This document shows positions 1 through 10,323 of a stretch of DNA of 64,000 nt, one piece after another. The notes beneath the pieces were generated by a model that was given only the letters and a program-made list of their open reading frames with translations, made no database searches and was not told the DNA's origin. The position numbers and the translations under genes were made by a program. The stretch is taken from contig CM060733.1 of the NCBI GenBank assembly GCA_030704615.1, forward strand, positions 6,262,001 to 6,326,000, read 5' to 3'. Position 1 is the first letter of the stretch; every line of letters starts with the position of its first letter. This DNA is from Takakia lepidozioides (lineage: Eukaryota > Streptophyta > Takakiopsida > Takakiales > Takakiaceae).

Positions 1-449
1 CAATGACTCCAGGTTTCATCCTGCACTCATAAACTGGCGAATTGCAGTGTAGACTTGGCAAGTGTGTCTCACCGATCCAAAGACCAATTAGAAAAACAAG
101 ATGTATGGTAGTGACAAAGCCACCATCACTTTCCTACCGAATGCATGTAAGCCCAACGACCTAACAGTACAAGAATGCACAACAAATCCTTAAAACCAAA
201 ACGAGAGAGAAATAATATCTCCATGCATGCTGCCGTTGTTCATAGAGACCTCCACTCCGTCAAGGATGGAGTCATAAAGGGAACACAAAGAGGTGGGAGC
301 ATTGAAAAAACAAATGCTCCTAAAACTCAAAATCATTATAGAGAACAGACATCACGTAATCTGTGGAGTGGGACGGAGGTGGGGAATCATGAAAAACATC
401 ATCATGATCCATAGATAGGAGTAGGCAAGCAAAAATTTGTACACCTTAC

Positions 450-870
450 CTATTCATCGCAACAACTTCCTGTCCCATGATGTTTGATGCTGCAGTGAGT
501 GTTTCCTTCCACTTCGACAGTTCTTCATCATTGTGCCTCAAGTTCTGCCCTTAAACAACCTTTATCTGGCCTGCGTACATCGCTGGGTGTCACATCATAG
601 AAGATGGGCAAAATGACTTTGTCCGGGATCTCCAAGATGAGACATAGCTCATCTAGGCACCACTTGGACTCTGTGTAACCCTTAGTGAACACTGGTATGT
701 AGATACCAGCATTGCGTATAGCATGATCAAGGGGCTCCCATGATTTCTCTCCCAAACCAATACCTGTGGCATCTAGGAATGGCGTAAACCCATCACAGTG
801 CAATGCCTCATCCAAGTGACCACGTCCGGCCCTCTATGACTAATAAACACATCGTAACTCTTTGAGGGAC
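450..870 (-). pseudogene. TIR-domain exon with two frameshifts (TNL/TIR remnant)
   Basis: Read on the minus strand, this exon follows a good acceptor (tgtgcag before 870) and ends at a donor (gtaagg below 450). It encodes a plant TIR domain: SYDVFISHRGPDV near the start, then DEALHCDGFTPFLDA, SWEPLDHAI, TESKWCLDELCLIL and PIFYDVTPSDVR, ending RHNDEELSKWKETL. These match the N-terminal signalling and NADase domain of TIR-NBS-LRR immune receptors. The reading frame is broken twice: about 815-830, where several residues between PDV and HLDEAL are missing, and about 527-535, where a one-base loss separates the central frame from RHNDEEL. An NB-ARC domain would lie below 450, but nothing like one is seen in bases 1-440, so the locus is truncated or continues outside. 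It looks like a pseudogene; assembly error is the alternative. Confidence 0.8.
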
Positions 871-1285
871 CTGCACAAGGAAGAACAAAACAATTGAATT
901 GCACAAGTGAATGGCAAAGAGGATGAGGTTGATTGCAAAAGGTCTAATTTAATTCGACCTTAACTTGGGGGTTTTCCAGTAGCCATGTTGAGGAAGCAAT
1001 GCGTAAATACCCATGCTTGAGCATACAACACCAAAATGTGGTCAGGCCTCCTAGGGATGAGCGAAAAGGTACTACCTAAGCCACCAGTTCCCTGATCTTA
1101 CTTCCTTTCTATCTTTCACACCTCATATATGTGCCCATTTTGACACAATGTAGGTATGTGGAGTGATAGACAAAGTGGCAGCAAAGTGCCACCTAATCGA
1201 CAGAGTTCACCTCAAGCAATTGACGACAATAGACAATTTCATGCAAGGAACATGTGGACAGATTCTAGGGTTCCTGCATACTTTA
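871..1285. other. No gene recognised
   Basis: This lies upstream of the minus-strand TIR exon. It contains only short open frames without recognisable protein motifs. It may be an intron or the 5' region of the TIR locus. Confidence 0.4.
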
Positions 1286-1553
1286 TGTGGGATGTACTAT
1301 GTAATTCCAGTGGAAGTCCATACTCTACATATTTGTTAGGCAATCCATAACAAGAGGAACAACAGATTCTTCGGCGTCATGTGGGATGTACTCTGTAATT
1401 CCAGTGGAAACCCGTACTCTATATATTGTTAGACAGTCCATAACAAGAGGAACAACAGATTCTTCGGGTTGTACTCTGTAATTCCAGTGGAAACCCATAC
1501 TCTACATATTGTTAGGCAGTCCATAACAAGAGGAACAGCAGATTCTTCCGTGT
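1286..1553. repeat. Three-copy direct repeat, units about 80-94 bp
   Basis: Three successive units share a gatgtact-tgtaattccagtgga block, a catactctacatattgttag block and a ccataacaagaggaac block, ending agattcttc. Units start near 1286, 1380 and 1469. The second and third units differ by substitutions and a short deletion at the junction. No coding potential is evident across the units. Confidence 0.85.
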
Positions 1554-2058
1554 CTTGATTGAAACTGATTGCAACTGTAGGAAATGGATAACCCATCACC
1601 ACACACATGAATATTTGAGTACGACCACTATTTCATCCCTCAAGGGAGAGCTCCTACAGACTCTTAGTGCAAGTCAGCTTGTGGACTCCACGTCGACACC
1701 ATGTACTGGTCGACACCAATATTGTAATGCCTTTGTTAGACCTTCATGCTGGAGTTCATGGACTTCTAAAGTATACTGAACTTTCCTCATCTTCAGCATG
1801 TCACTCCCACTTGGCAGTCTGGCACCCCGTTACTTAACTACGTTTTTTCTTCCAGGTGTGTTACAATTCCATGTCATCAAGTTTACCACGTATAGTCAGT
1901 AAACTTAAAAACCAGAATAGTGTCTTTTCAGATCGGCTGTGGTGCAAACTACTCCCCGAATCTCAAACAAGTTGGCGCAAGGTAAGAAGGATTTATGCTC
2001 ATCAAGTCCCGCCAGATTTCCACCACTTCAGGGCGGTGCGTAATGTTTACAATTTCAC
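1554..2058. other. No gene recognised
   Basis: Short open frames only, with no recognisable domain. There is nothing to add beyond its position between two local duplications. Confidence 0.4.
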
Positions 2059-2650
2059 ATATTCATCTTCTCACAACAGAGAGAGCTCGCGTCTGGGGGC
2101 TATCGTCTGATAATCCCTACTAATTGTCAATTCCATACAAGGAGGCCAGCTAAGTAGCTCTCAAATGGAGGAGGAAAAAAGCTGACAGCGTTACCTTTGG
2201 GGGGTTGGTTGCCGCGGTCGCTATCCTGCAGTGTCGCATAGCCTGCTGGTTGTTTTGCTTTTTCAGTCCCTTCTGGGTCCTCAGTCTTGGCCCCTTGACA
2301 TGGACCCTGAGAGCTCGAAGCACCATCTTCTGCCCGGGTCCTTGACGAGTTCATCTTCTCAAAACAGGAAGCTCTGCGTCTGAGGCTATCGTCTGATAAT
2401 CCCGACTAACTGTCCGATCCCGTCCAAGTTCTTTCAAAGGAAGAAGTTCTATAGCAAGTTCTCTAGCATTTTACCTCTGCGGGGTTGATCGCCGAAGTTC
2501 CTTTCCTCCATTGTCACATAAAGTGCTGGTTGTTTTACTCTAACAGCCTCTTTCGGGGCCTCACTCTTGGGAATGGGGCCATCGATTGAGTCATCATCAG
2601 TAACAGTTTACATGGATATTGAGAGCTCAGGGAAGCGCCATGTTCTGCGA
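2059..2650. repeat. Diverged tandem duplication, period about 290 bp
   Basis: The block from 2059 (ttcatcttctcacaacag, then ggctatcgtctgataatccc) recurs from 2349 (ttcatcttctcaaaacag, then the same ggctatcgtctgataatccc). Later parts also match in order: ggggttg-tcgccg, tgctggttgttttact/gct, ggcctca and tttacatgga/gacatgga followed by gagagctc. The copies differ by many substitutions and small indels, so the duplication is old. A minus-strand open frame (2127-2354) exists in the first copy, but I recognise no protein in it. Confidence 0.8.
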
Positions 2651-2961
2651 CCCCTCCATTTTCATCTCCAAGCAACCTGACACCGGGCGTTGGAGAAAAG
2701 AAACATCTTCCAAGTTTTTTCCACTAACCAACCTCCTCTCGAGCGAGATGACTGATGCAGGACCAACCCACATCCAACCGAAGCTGCATGGCATGACTTT
2801 ACACTCTCCAGAACCCACTAGCTCTTTCAGAATATGGAATCGCAACAGACATCAGTACATGTGGGAAAAATTTCATAACTCATGTAGAAGACACCCAAGC
2901 CATTGGAATGGCGTTGTGCGGAGGAGTCGATGCAGGGCGTCCATGGCAGCGATCGCGCTCT

Positions 2962-3252
2962 GAACGTTAAAAGCAGGTGTGGCAGATTCTGCCACTTTTT
3001 CGGCCTAATTCTCAGGCCGAATCGGCCACCCAGGGCAGAATCGGCAGGGATGGCCGCGCACGCACAAAGGACGACATACCTTCTACCGAGGCCCATGTCA
3101 TCAGTCATCAACACACTCTCCATACCCCTGAGGCTCGCCCCGTTTATATCCTCCCCGGGGCTCTGAATCTGGGCAATCGATATGGGATAATCGAACCTCA
3201 ATCATATAGCGCCACGTAGCGGCGAGAATCCGCCACAGCAGCTTTTAACGCC
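2962..3252. mobile_element. MITE-like element with imperfect terminal inverted repeats
   Basis: An arm near 2965-2989 (cgttaaaagc, then tgtggcagattc) is the inverted partner of an arm near 3226-3250 (gaatccgccaca, then gcttttaacg). About 22 of 25 bases pair. The enclosed ~235 bp is non-coding and GC-rich, with further shared words (cagggcagaatcggc, atggccgcgca) reappearing inverted at 3270-3296. Read from the right end the element starts cactggcgttaaaagc. This architecture fits a small non-autonomous DNA transposon. No clear target-site duplication was found, so the class is not assigned. Confidence 0.45.
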
Positions 3253-3867
3253 AGTGAACGGGCCGCGTTGGCCGACTCTGCCCTGTGCGCGGCCATAGGG
3301 CTCGTGAGAACCAACACGAGAGCCTCGCTTGCTCCGAAGAGTCAACGCTCACCAGTGTTCATCCAGGAATATGGATGAACATTCCGCTCATATACGTTCA
3401 TTAGCCTGTCCCGATCACTAACCAGGTGGCTATACGTTACAGGTCAGACAGATTGCGACTCCCACATACCGTGTGCCAGGCTACACTACACAGGCTGGCC
3501 GATCATGTTACTGTTGACATAGACAAAGCTCATGCCTTGCATTGTACCACCAAGATTTAGCCCCAGATCTCTTTTGCACATGGGACATATTCATCCATAG
3601 ACCTTTTCATTCGTGGGTCCTCTGCAGCAGACTAGCCGTTGGCTCACCGTCTCGATTTCTCGTAGCAGTCTGGCTGTTTGGTTGCATCGTCTGTGATTCG
3701 AGCTGTGCACGACGAAAGAAATTTTCAAGGTGATTTCCGATTCTGTATTCAAGCTGAGCGAAGGTCGCGAAAGAGAGAGAGAAAGATTTCTTACTTCCGC
3801 GGGAGGCCAGAGACTTACGGGACACATAGCCCTAGAACCAGAGAGAGTCTTTGGCCTACGAAGTGAG

Positions 3868-5183
3868 ATGGAGGGGTTTGCATTAGTACATTCCGGGAAA
3901 ATCCAAAACGAGTTTGAGAAGGACGAATTCTATGAAAGTATCCAAGCGCCGAAATTTCATGACTTTACTGCTCCAGAGGTTGAGCGGGTTGATGCTGATG
4001 CCTGGTTCTCTGGGATGCCGGGTGTGTCTCTCTACTACCTTAAACTCTCTCGTGTTTATCTTTACACTAGCGATCTCTCCTCTTCCCCCACTCCTTTCCC
4101 TATGTTCTATCTCGCACTAGCTAACAGAGATACACGGATACACCTTTGGCGGGAACCTCAACTTTTCAAATCGTCTCAATCTATGAACGTGCTCCCTCTT
4201 GATCTCTTTTCCACTTCCTTAGGTTCGGGCGCGTCCTGTGTATGATCGGCATTTTGAACTGCTCCTGTTTTGGGGAACCTTCCAACTTCACCTTATCAGC
4301 ATGACGATTGAACGACAGCCAGTTAGGAAGAGAATTCACTGTTATTGCAAACGAGAGAGTGGAGGTGAGGTGTCCAAATGGTATGGTTGCCGTGTCAAGT
4401 GGTTGGAATGTACATGGTCGGAATCAGCGTGTGTTGTAGTGATGCTGCAGGATTCACTTGGAGGCCCGCCTCCAATGCTTTGGAAGTCTTCCGCCACTGA
4501 GACATCAAAACTATCACCAGAGGCCAGAATCTGGCAGTCTTCCGTGAGTGAAGACAACTATCAGGCCACCAACATGGTAAGAAACTCCCCTGATGTCAAT
4601 CCATCCACGTTAGCGAAAAACCTGAAAAAGGCTCCTGGTAGACTGTTTGAAGAATTGCAAATCAATCGTACCAGTAACTTGAACAATCTGAAAGAGGCAC
4701 CACCACCAGCCTTGTCGGCCCATAGAGTGCCAGCAACTGATTTTCCCTTGCTCTCACTCGGTTTCCAATCGCTTTTCTGTGGTATCTGTGGTTGGCTTTC
4801 ACCACTGACAGGGTATCAGTAGGGATCTAATGTTGCACCAGATAAGTGAAAGCCAGCTAAGTCTTTTATTAGCAGTAAAGCATTTCTTGCATCACATGTG
4901 TTTGTTTGACGTTTGCCTTGGACTGTGAGAAAGACAAGCTTTACCTCAACATGTGGATATGCTTGAGAGCAAGTGCCGCCTAGTTTGCAAGCATATTCCA
5001 TCCTTGACCTCTGCGACTGAGACGTCCAAACCATTCTCTTTGGTCAGCATCTGGCAGTCTTCCATGACTGAAGAACTCACTCAGGCCACCAACATGGGAA
5101 GATCATCCCCTGATGTCACTCCATCCAAGGTTACAAAACATCCGAGAAGGCCTCCCAGTGGTTTTCTGAAGAAATGCCAGTGA
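3868..5183 (+). CDS. Unidentified plant protein with FYESIQAPKF motif (partial model)
   Basis: The first exon begins at ATG 3868 and ends near 4023 at a GT donor in phase 0. It encodes MEGFALVHSGKIQ, EFYESIQAPKFHDFTAPE and a WFSGMPG end. I associate the ESIQAPKF-DFTAP-WF pattern with a plant-specific family of unknown function, from memory. A second exon probably starts at 4223 after a ccttag acceptor and continues VRARPVYDRHFELL. Further possible coding pieces at about 4480-4690 and 5005-5160 (IWQSSVSED, ATNMVRNSPDV, and the related IWQSSMTEE, ATNMGRSSPDV) lie in a local tandem duplication and may be duplicated exons. The 3' end is not resolved, and the 5' leader from about 3730 is rich in GA. 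Function is unknown, and decay of the 3' part is possible. Confidence 0.42.
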
Positions 5184-5640
5184 CCTGAAAATATTGAAAG
5201 AGACACCACCGTCAGCCTTGTTGCTGCCTACCGTTTCCAGTATGCGAGTTCAAGTTGTTGTCATTCGGTTCCATGCCTTCTTCTGTGGCATCTGTAGTCA
5301 GCTTTCATGGGTATCAGCAGGTACCCGACGTTGCACAAGACACGTAGAAAGTCAGCTAACTTCCTTTCTATCAGCAGTAGAACATTCTCACTTCGCAAAT
5401 CTGTATGACATTGATATGAGAAGACTGTCAAGGTTTCACACCATCTACACTGTACCCAATAGGGTTCCAATGTTGCACCAGAGATGTAAAACCCAGCTAA
5501 CTCCTTTCTGTATTAGCAGTAGTCCATTCTTGCATCCCATGTATCTGTCCCTAGACTGTGCGAAGTCGAGTTTCCCTCAACAGTTGGAATGCATGACAGC
5601 AGCTGTAGCTTGAATTCGCAAAAGCATATTCCATTTTCTT
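4480..5640. repeat. Complex tandem duplication covering putative exons
   Basis: Blocks recur in the same order. A ctctgcgactgagac-type block followed by atctggcagtcttcc and caggccaccaacatgg occurs at about 4485 and 5005. A block atgttgcacca followed by cagctaa occurs at about 4827, 5327 and 5470. A block agcatattccat occurs at about 4990 and 5620. The copies have diverged by roughly a quarter of positions by eye. The first two copies could each encode the same ~60-residue segment of the neighbouring gene; the third copy lacks it. Confidence 0.7.
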
Positions 5641-6036
5641 GTGTTGTCTGTAGTGACCATGTACATTCCATTCCAACACATGAGTACCGCTTGCAAAGTT
5701 TTGGGTCCATCAAAACAGCCCAAGTTTCAGAACTGAATTTCATGGGTTCTCACACATTTGCACACAGCTACTTGGCAAACAATTTTTTCCCACATAGTCT
5801 GGCCCCACACATGCAGGCGAAAACCTCTGGAGAAGAGGGGTTGCTAAGATGGATGAGCAGACTTACATACCGTGTTCTGTGTGGATGACATCCACAGCTC
5901 CGGGTTTGAGGATCTTGTGAAGATCTGTTGCAGATGGATCCGTCCTCTCTCTCGCATGACAGAAGGTATTTTGGTATTTGGAGTGGAGTGGAGTGGATTG
6001 TGATAGAGGAGGTGGGGAAGCAGTAGAGATTGCAGA

Positions 6037-9000
6037 ATGCATGCTCCTATGTGCGGGAATTGCTTGAGGGCTGACAAGTTTCTTGGCGGATTAGGCTTGC
6101 ATTTGAAAGCGTCGGAAAAGCCAGCCAAGGATCTGTTTGATGACGAGGATGTGGCCCCCTGTATTTTTCATAGGCTTGCTGATCCTGCATCTGGGAAGGT
6201 TAGTAGTTTGATAAAGATACTTCAGGACCATCCTTTTCCGCACGACATTTTGCACATTTCATGTAGAGATGACACCAACGCTGGGGCAGAGGACAACTGA
6301 AACCGTAGCATGTCCACTAGTGGTGACAAAATTTGTACACAACTACGTTGGATATCAATGGTCCAGAATGATTCCTCTTTGTAAAGCGTTCGCAATGTAG
6401 AACGGGTTCTTTTCCCTCCGGCGCTGGAGTCATAATGGAATCTGTTTGGTCATCTAGAGTTTGATGCGTAAATAACGAACTTGACATCGGAATGTAAGGG
6501 AATGCGAAAGTACTGGGCCGCTGGAATGCCTGTTCGTCCCCATCAGTTTTCACTGTATGATTTCCGCTGTAAGAACTTGAGGAAAAACTGTCGGCTTTAG
6601 TTGTCACTGAGTCCTGGGTCACCTACGGGAAGGAATAAGCCAATGTGCGCGTGTGTGTGTGGGTGTGTGGTAATGCGTCCCAGCGCCTTAAATAATATGG
6701 GGGCTGGTCGTTGAAAACAGGAATTTTTGATCTGTAGAAGAGTCAGGCCCCTGGGAACCTGGAAACCACAGATCTAAACAACAGACTTCCTGGTCCTACA
6801 CCAGACTAGAATGTTACAACCCAATTGCTTGTCTGCAGCTCTATCTCCAGTTCGTCTGTGGACGTTGGGAGAATTCAGGGTGTGGACTCACACAGCCTGC
6901 TTATAGACTGGAGGATGGAAGAACCTGCAATATGCTGACATATGCCCTGCTTGGGCTAGACATGACAGATGGGAGATTGGGACTGAAGAACATCTTTTCT
7001 TGCACTCTCCTTGTTATTATGAGATCTGGGGTCGACGTTATTGTCTATTCCGGGACAGCCAATGGCTCACCGAGGTCTTTCACTATGAGGACTAGAGACA
7101 CTTGACAGGATATCTACATGAGGCTCCCTACCTTCGAAATCTCTTGATGTTGAAGAGTTGTTTTTGGGGTGCTTGTTGAGGGTCCCACGTCCTTTCTTAT
7201 ATCCTGCTTTCTTTTCTCCCATAAGCTCTTTGAGCTTTCCTTGGACGTTATAAAATTACTTACTTTCCTTCTATCTATCTCTGGAATTGTATATGACTTC
7301 CGTCTCAATAATGTGGAAGCAGGGTAATGACCAGGTGTGTCAATGGTTATTCGACATGTACCAAACACAAGATGTAGAGATGCAAGCAGTGGTTCTGCAG
7401 TACATTCCAACTCTATGTGGGCTGTACTTGCGCAGAGTTTCAAGCCGTCCCAATGAACCCCTTGCAGGTAATTCTCTGGAAGTGTCCTCAGCTCATGTTG
7501 TGGTGCTAGTGTTGATTTCAAGGCTGATTGGGTTTGAGACAATCAGCATGGGTATGCCTGGACCATGGACACTCCAGAGGAGTCAGAACTATGGAACACT
7601 TCTGACCTTGCTTGACAGATCTTTCCCAAATACTAGAAAACCTTGTAATCATGATGGTCGCCCTTCATCTCACATCTGAGGTGAGTCACCTTAAGAAATC
7701 CATTTGACCATTCCAACCATACTTGGGTATATAAGCCAAAGTGGACACCATTGAGCCAAAGCGCATGGTGTCCAAATACATCATGGTGTCAGGCCCACCT
7801 CCTTGCCCATCCTGCAGTCTTCAACTAGTCTTGGACAATTTAGGCAGTAGGTCCATACCTTGGAGTGTAGTTCAACAATTCAGGACACTTGCATTAGAAG
7901 ACAAATACTACACATCCATCCACAGATTGGTTTGCTGCGTGGAGCTGTGTATGATCTGTGCTTCAAAGCAGAGTCAATCCCTTGGACCAACCAATTAGTG
8001 AGCAAGAGGACCTTGTGATATGTGTCTCTTCATGCACCTTGCATGCTCTTGTATTTGTCTTTTTCCTAATTCTTTTTAGTTATCTAAATGGTGAGATTGA
8101 GTACTGGCAGGTTTTGAGGCAGTGCTGTTAGCTTTGTATGCAGCAGAGACTACTCGAGGGGGAAGGCCGCTTGTGATCAACATTCCAAACCTTGCACAGC
8201 CCAGCCTATACCACTCTCCAAATTTCTCCTGTACTTCCACCGTTCATCCGGTCTGTCTGAGGCTTACCATTTCCTTCGCTTTAATAACTAGAACCTCAGT
8301 TAGGAAAATCCAGGGCAATTCTGATGTAAAGATGCAGATGACAATTGACAGAGAAGTGTGATAAGAACTGCCTCCTATCAGGGATGTGTTTGGGGTCTCC
8401 TATTTTCTGTACACATAGGGCACCTTTGGAGTTCTTGATGAATGCTCATGTTTGAAGGCAAGGCGACAGAGGTGTTATAACTCTTTCATACTCCTTTCTG
8501 TGCATGTTCTGCAGCACGTCAAAGAACTTTCCTCAGCCTCAGCCTTGGAGCCACAAGTAGCAGTGAAGAGTAGCAACCGAGCATCAGTTGTGGGAGTGGC
8601 ATTGGAACTATTTTGCAGAAGAATTGGAGTGATGCCCTTCAAAGCAAAGCTTGATTTATGTCATTATGCCAGAAGGTTGGTGTCTCTGTTAAACTTCACA
8701 TCTTTCAGCAATTTGAGTAGGGTCATCATATGTGATAGGACATTACCAGCTGACTGGAGTAGGTCAGACTCTTTGATGCCCTATAAATTTTTGCAAGGGT
8801 CTTATGAGTTATATTTTATCCATCCCTTGTGACCTTTTATTGGAGCAGCAGCTGCAGATATTAGAGTCCGAAGTGTGTTGGTATATTTGACTCCATTGAT
8901 AGGCTGGGAGAAGGGTAGTGCAGCTGGCCAGACATGCCCCTTTTGTGCTTGGCTTCTGTAAGATGAGATGCACATTGTCGGGCCCTTGCAAAGGGGAGGG

Positions 9001-10323
9001 TCTACACACTACACCATTACTTCACAAGACAATTTTTTTGGGAGACATTGTCACCCCTTCAATAGTCCAATGGAATGATGTCAATAGCTTTTGACGGGAT
9101 TATTGGACACAACAGTCGATGATTCTTTCAGATGGCGGGCAACAAAGTTGAATGTCAGATGCTTTCAGTGCACCTAGTCTACTGTTACACCTGCCTGGGC
9201 GGTTGGAAATTCATTAGGATAGGGTGGATGTGTCTGTCAGTATAAGAGGCCTTCACAAGTTGAGACAAGTTGAGACACTTGTTACCATAGTCATTCTGTA
9301 GGGATCCTCTTGGAGAACCGGAGTAGGTTGGAAAATTAACTCTCAAATGTCCAGCAGTCTCATTTCTGTTGTTGAGTGTCCTTTTGGTATTAGTGTTGAA
9401 CCTAGGCAAGTGAGAACAACTAGGGTACCTGTGGAAGTCAGTCTGGAATTCACAAATTTGTGTGGAAAGATATCTACACTTCCCATGTGACCAGTGTAAC
9501 TTGAACGCACAGTCTGTGGAAGTCAGTCTGGAGTTCACAAATTTGTGTGGAAAGATATCTACACTTCCCATGTGACCAGTGTAACTTGAACGCACAGTCC
9601 AGTTTGGGTCATGTGTTGGTGAGCAGCTGGGCCATTCAGGGATGCTTTTGGGCTAAAGAAGTGGATGCTACTGCCCAGCTGGCAAGGGCAACCCCTGCCC
9701 AGGGAACATCTGTCCAGCCAACCAGTGAATGGTCCGGGGAGCCACTCTCCGTGAATGAGCAGCTTTCCAAGTGCACTGGACTATCTCAAGGTACCCAAAC
9801 ACGGCCCTCTCATGACATGTCAGCATGCCTGTTGTTAGAGCCTTCCGAATCTTCAGGAGAAATCTGCTCTGGTACTTTTCTCTTTACTCTCTTTGCAGTA
9901 ACCAGTGAAGTCGGTGATTGGTAGTCCTGCTTGTATCTACTGATGAAGGCGTTGTTACTTGGCGTGCCACCAGGTAGTGCATCTAGCCCTGCAATTAGGT
10001 CACCACCAGCTGGCACCGACAAGTTCAATGATATCTGGGAGTTCCACGATCTGCCTGTGAGCACAGAAGGACCAAGAGTGCCACTGGAAATGGATTTATT
10101 GCGACCTATTTTTAAGGTCATTGCTCATTGTCTAATGGCACCTACAAATTCATTGCAAGTCAAGGCGGCAGCATTAGAGGCTGCTGGGGCCCTTTATGCC
10201 CGTGCATCGCACGACATGGTCCCTGAAGCAATCCTTGCTTCACGCAGTCTCCTGCGGATGGCTGCCGCAGCTGGGGGTGCTTCGACTGTGATCAGACCTT
10301 ACGGGTCCAAGAGGGTGGCTTGA
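6037..10323 (+). CDS. HYC: Hyccin (FAM126) family protein, PI4-kinase complex subunit
   Basis: Six exons close in phase: 6037-6198, 7323-7467, 8111-8250, 8515-8675, 9627-9790 and 9974-10323 (about 373 aa, stop at 10321). Exon 1 has KDLFDDEDVAP and ADPASGK. Exon 2 has VCQWLFDMYQTQD and GLYLRRV. Exon 3 has LAGFEAVLLALYAAET and LAQPSLYHSP. Exon 4 has LEPQVAVKSSNRASVVGVALEL. The last exon has ARASHDMVPEAILASRSL. This order is that of plant hyccin proteins. Hyccin is known as a scaffold subunit of the plasma-membrane PI4-kinase III-alpha complex with NPG/TTC7-type partners. The start at 6037 is the first plausible ATG in frame and less sure than the rest. The exon 3 to 4 junction was chosen by phase. 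Introns 1 and 4 carry retroelement scraps and an 85 bp duplication. Confidence 0.92.
6860..7093 (+). mobile_element. LINE 3' zinc-knuckle fragment in hyccin intron 1
   Basis: One forward frame reads ICPAWARHD, then EIGTEEHLFLHSPCYYEIWGR and WLTEVFHYED before a stop at about 7093. The spacing of Cys, Glu-Glu-His and His-Ser-Pro-Cys resembles the Cys-His knuckle that ends many plant non-LTR retrotransposon reverse transcriptases (CPLC, then HFLxxCP). Upstream frames are interrupted. It is a small dead fragment in the same direction as hyccin. Confidence 0.5.
8926..9045 (+). mobile_element. Second zinc-knuckle-like retroelement scrap in hyccin intron 4
   Basis: A forward frame reads GQTCPFCAWLL, then a stop, then DEMHIVGP and HYTITSQDNFFGRH. 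The CPFC, DEMHIVGP pattern resembles the C-terminal knuckle of plant LINE-type proteins. The stop codon and short length show decay. The assignment rests on pattern alone. Confidence 0.35.
9428..9597. repeat. 85 bp tandem duplication in hyccin intron 4
   Basis: Two adjacent 85 bp units (9428-9512 and 9513-9597) begin ctgtggaagtcagtctgg and end gcacagtc. I find only one difference, ggaattc against ggagttc. The near identity points to a recent duplication. It sits about 30 bases before the acceptor of exon 5 at 9627. Confidence 0.95.

Noticed and set aside
2827-3201. Minus-strand frame with DDMGLGRR, similar to a SNF2 helicase motif I
   Set aside because: The surrounding residues do not fit the helicase family, the Lys-Thr of the motif is absent, and the frame lies in a GC-rich inverted-repeat element.
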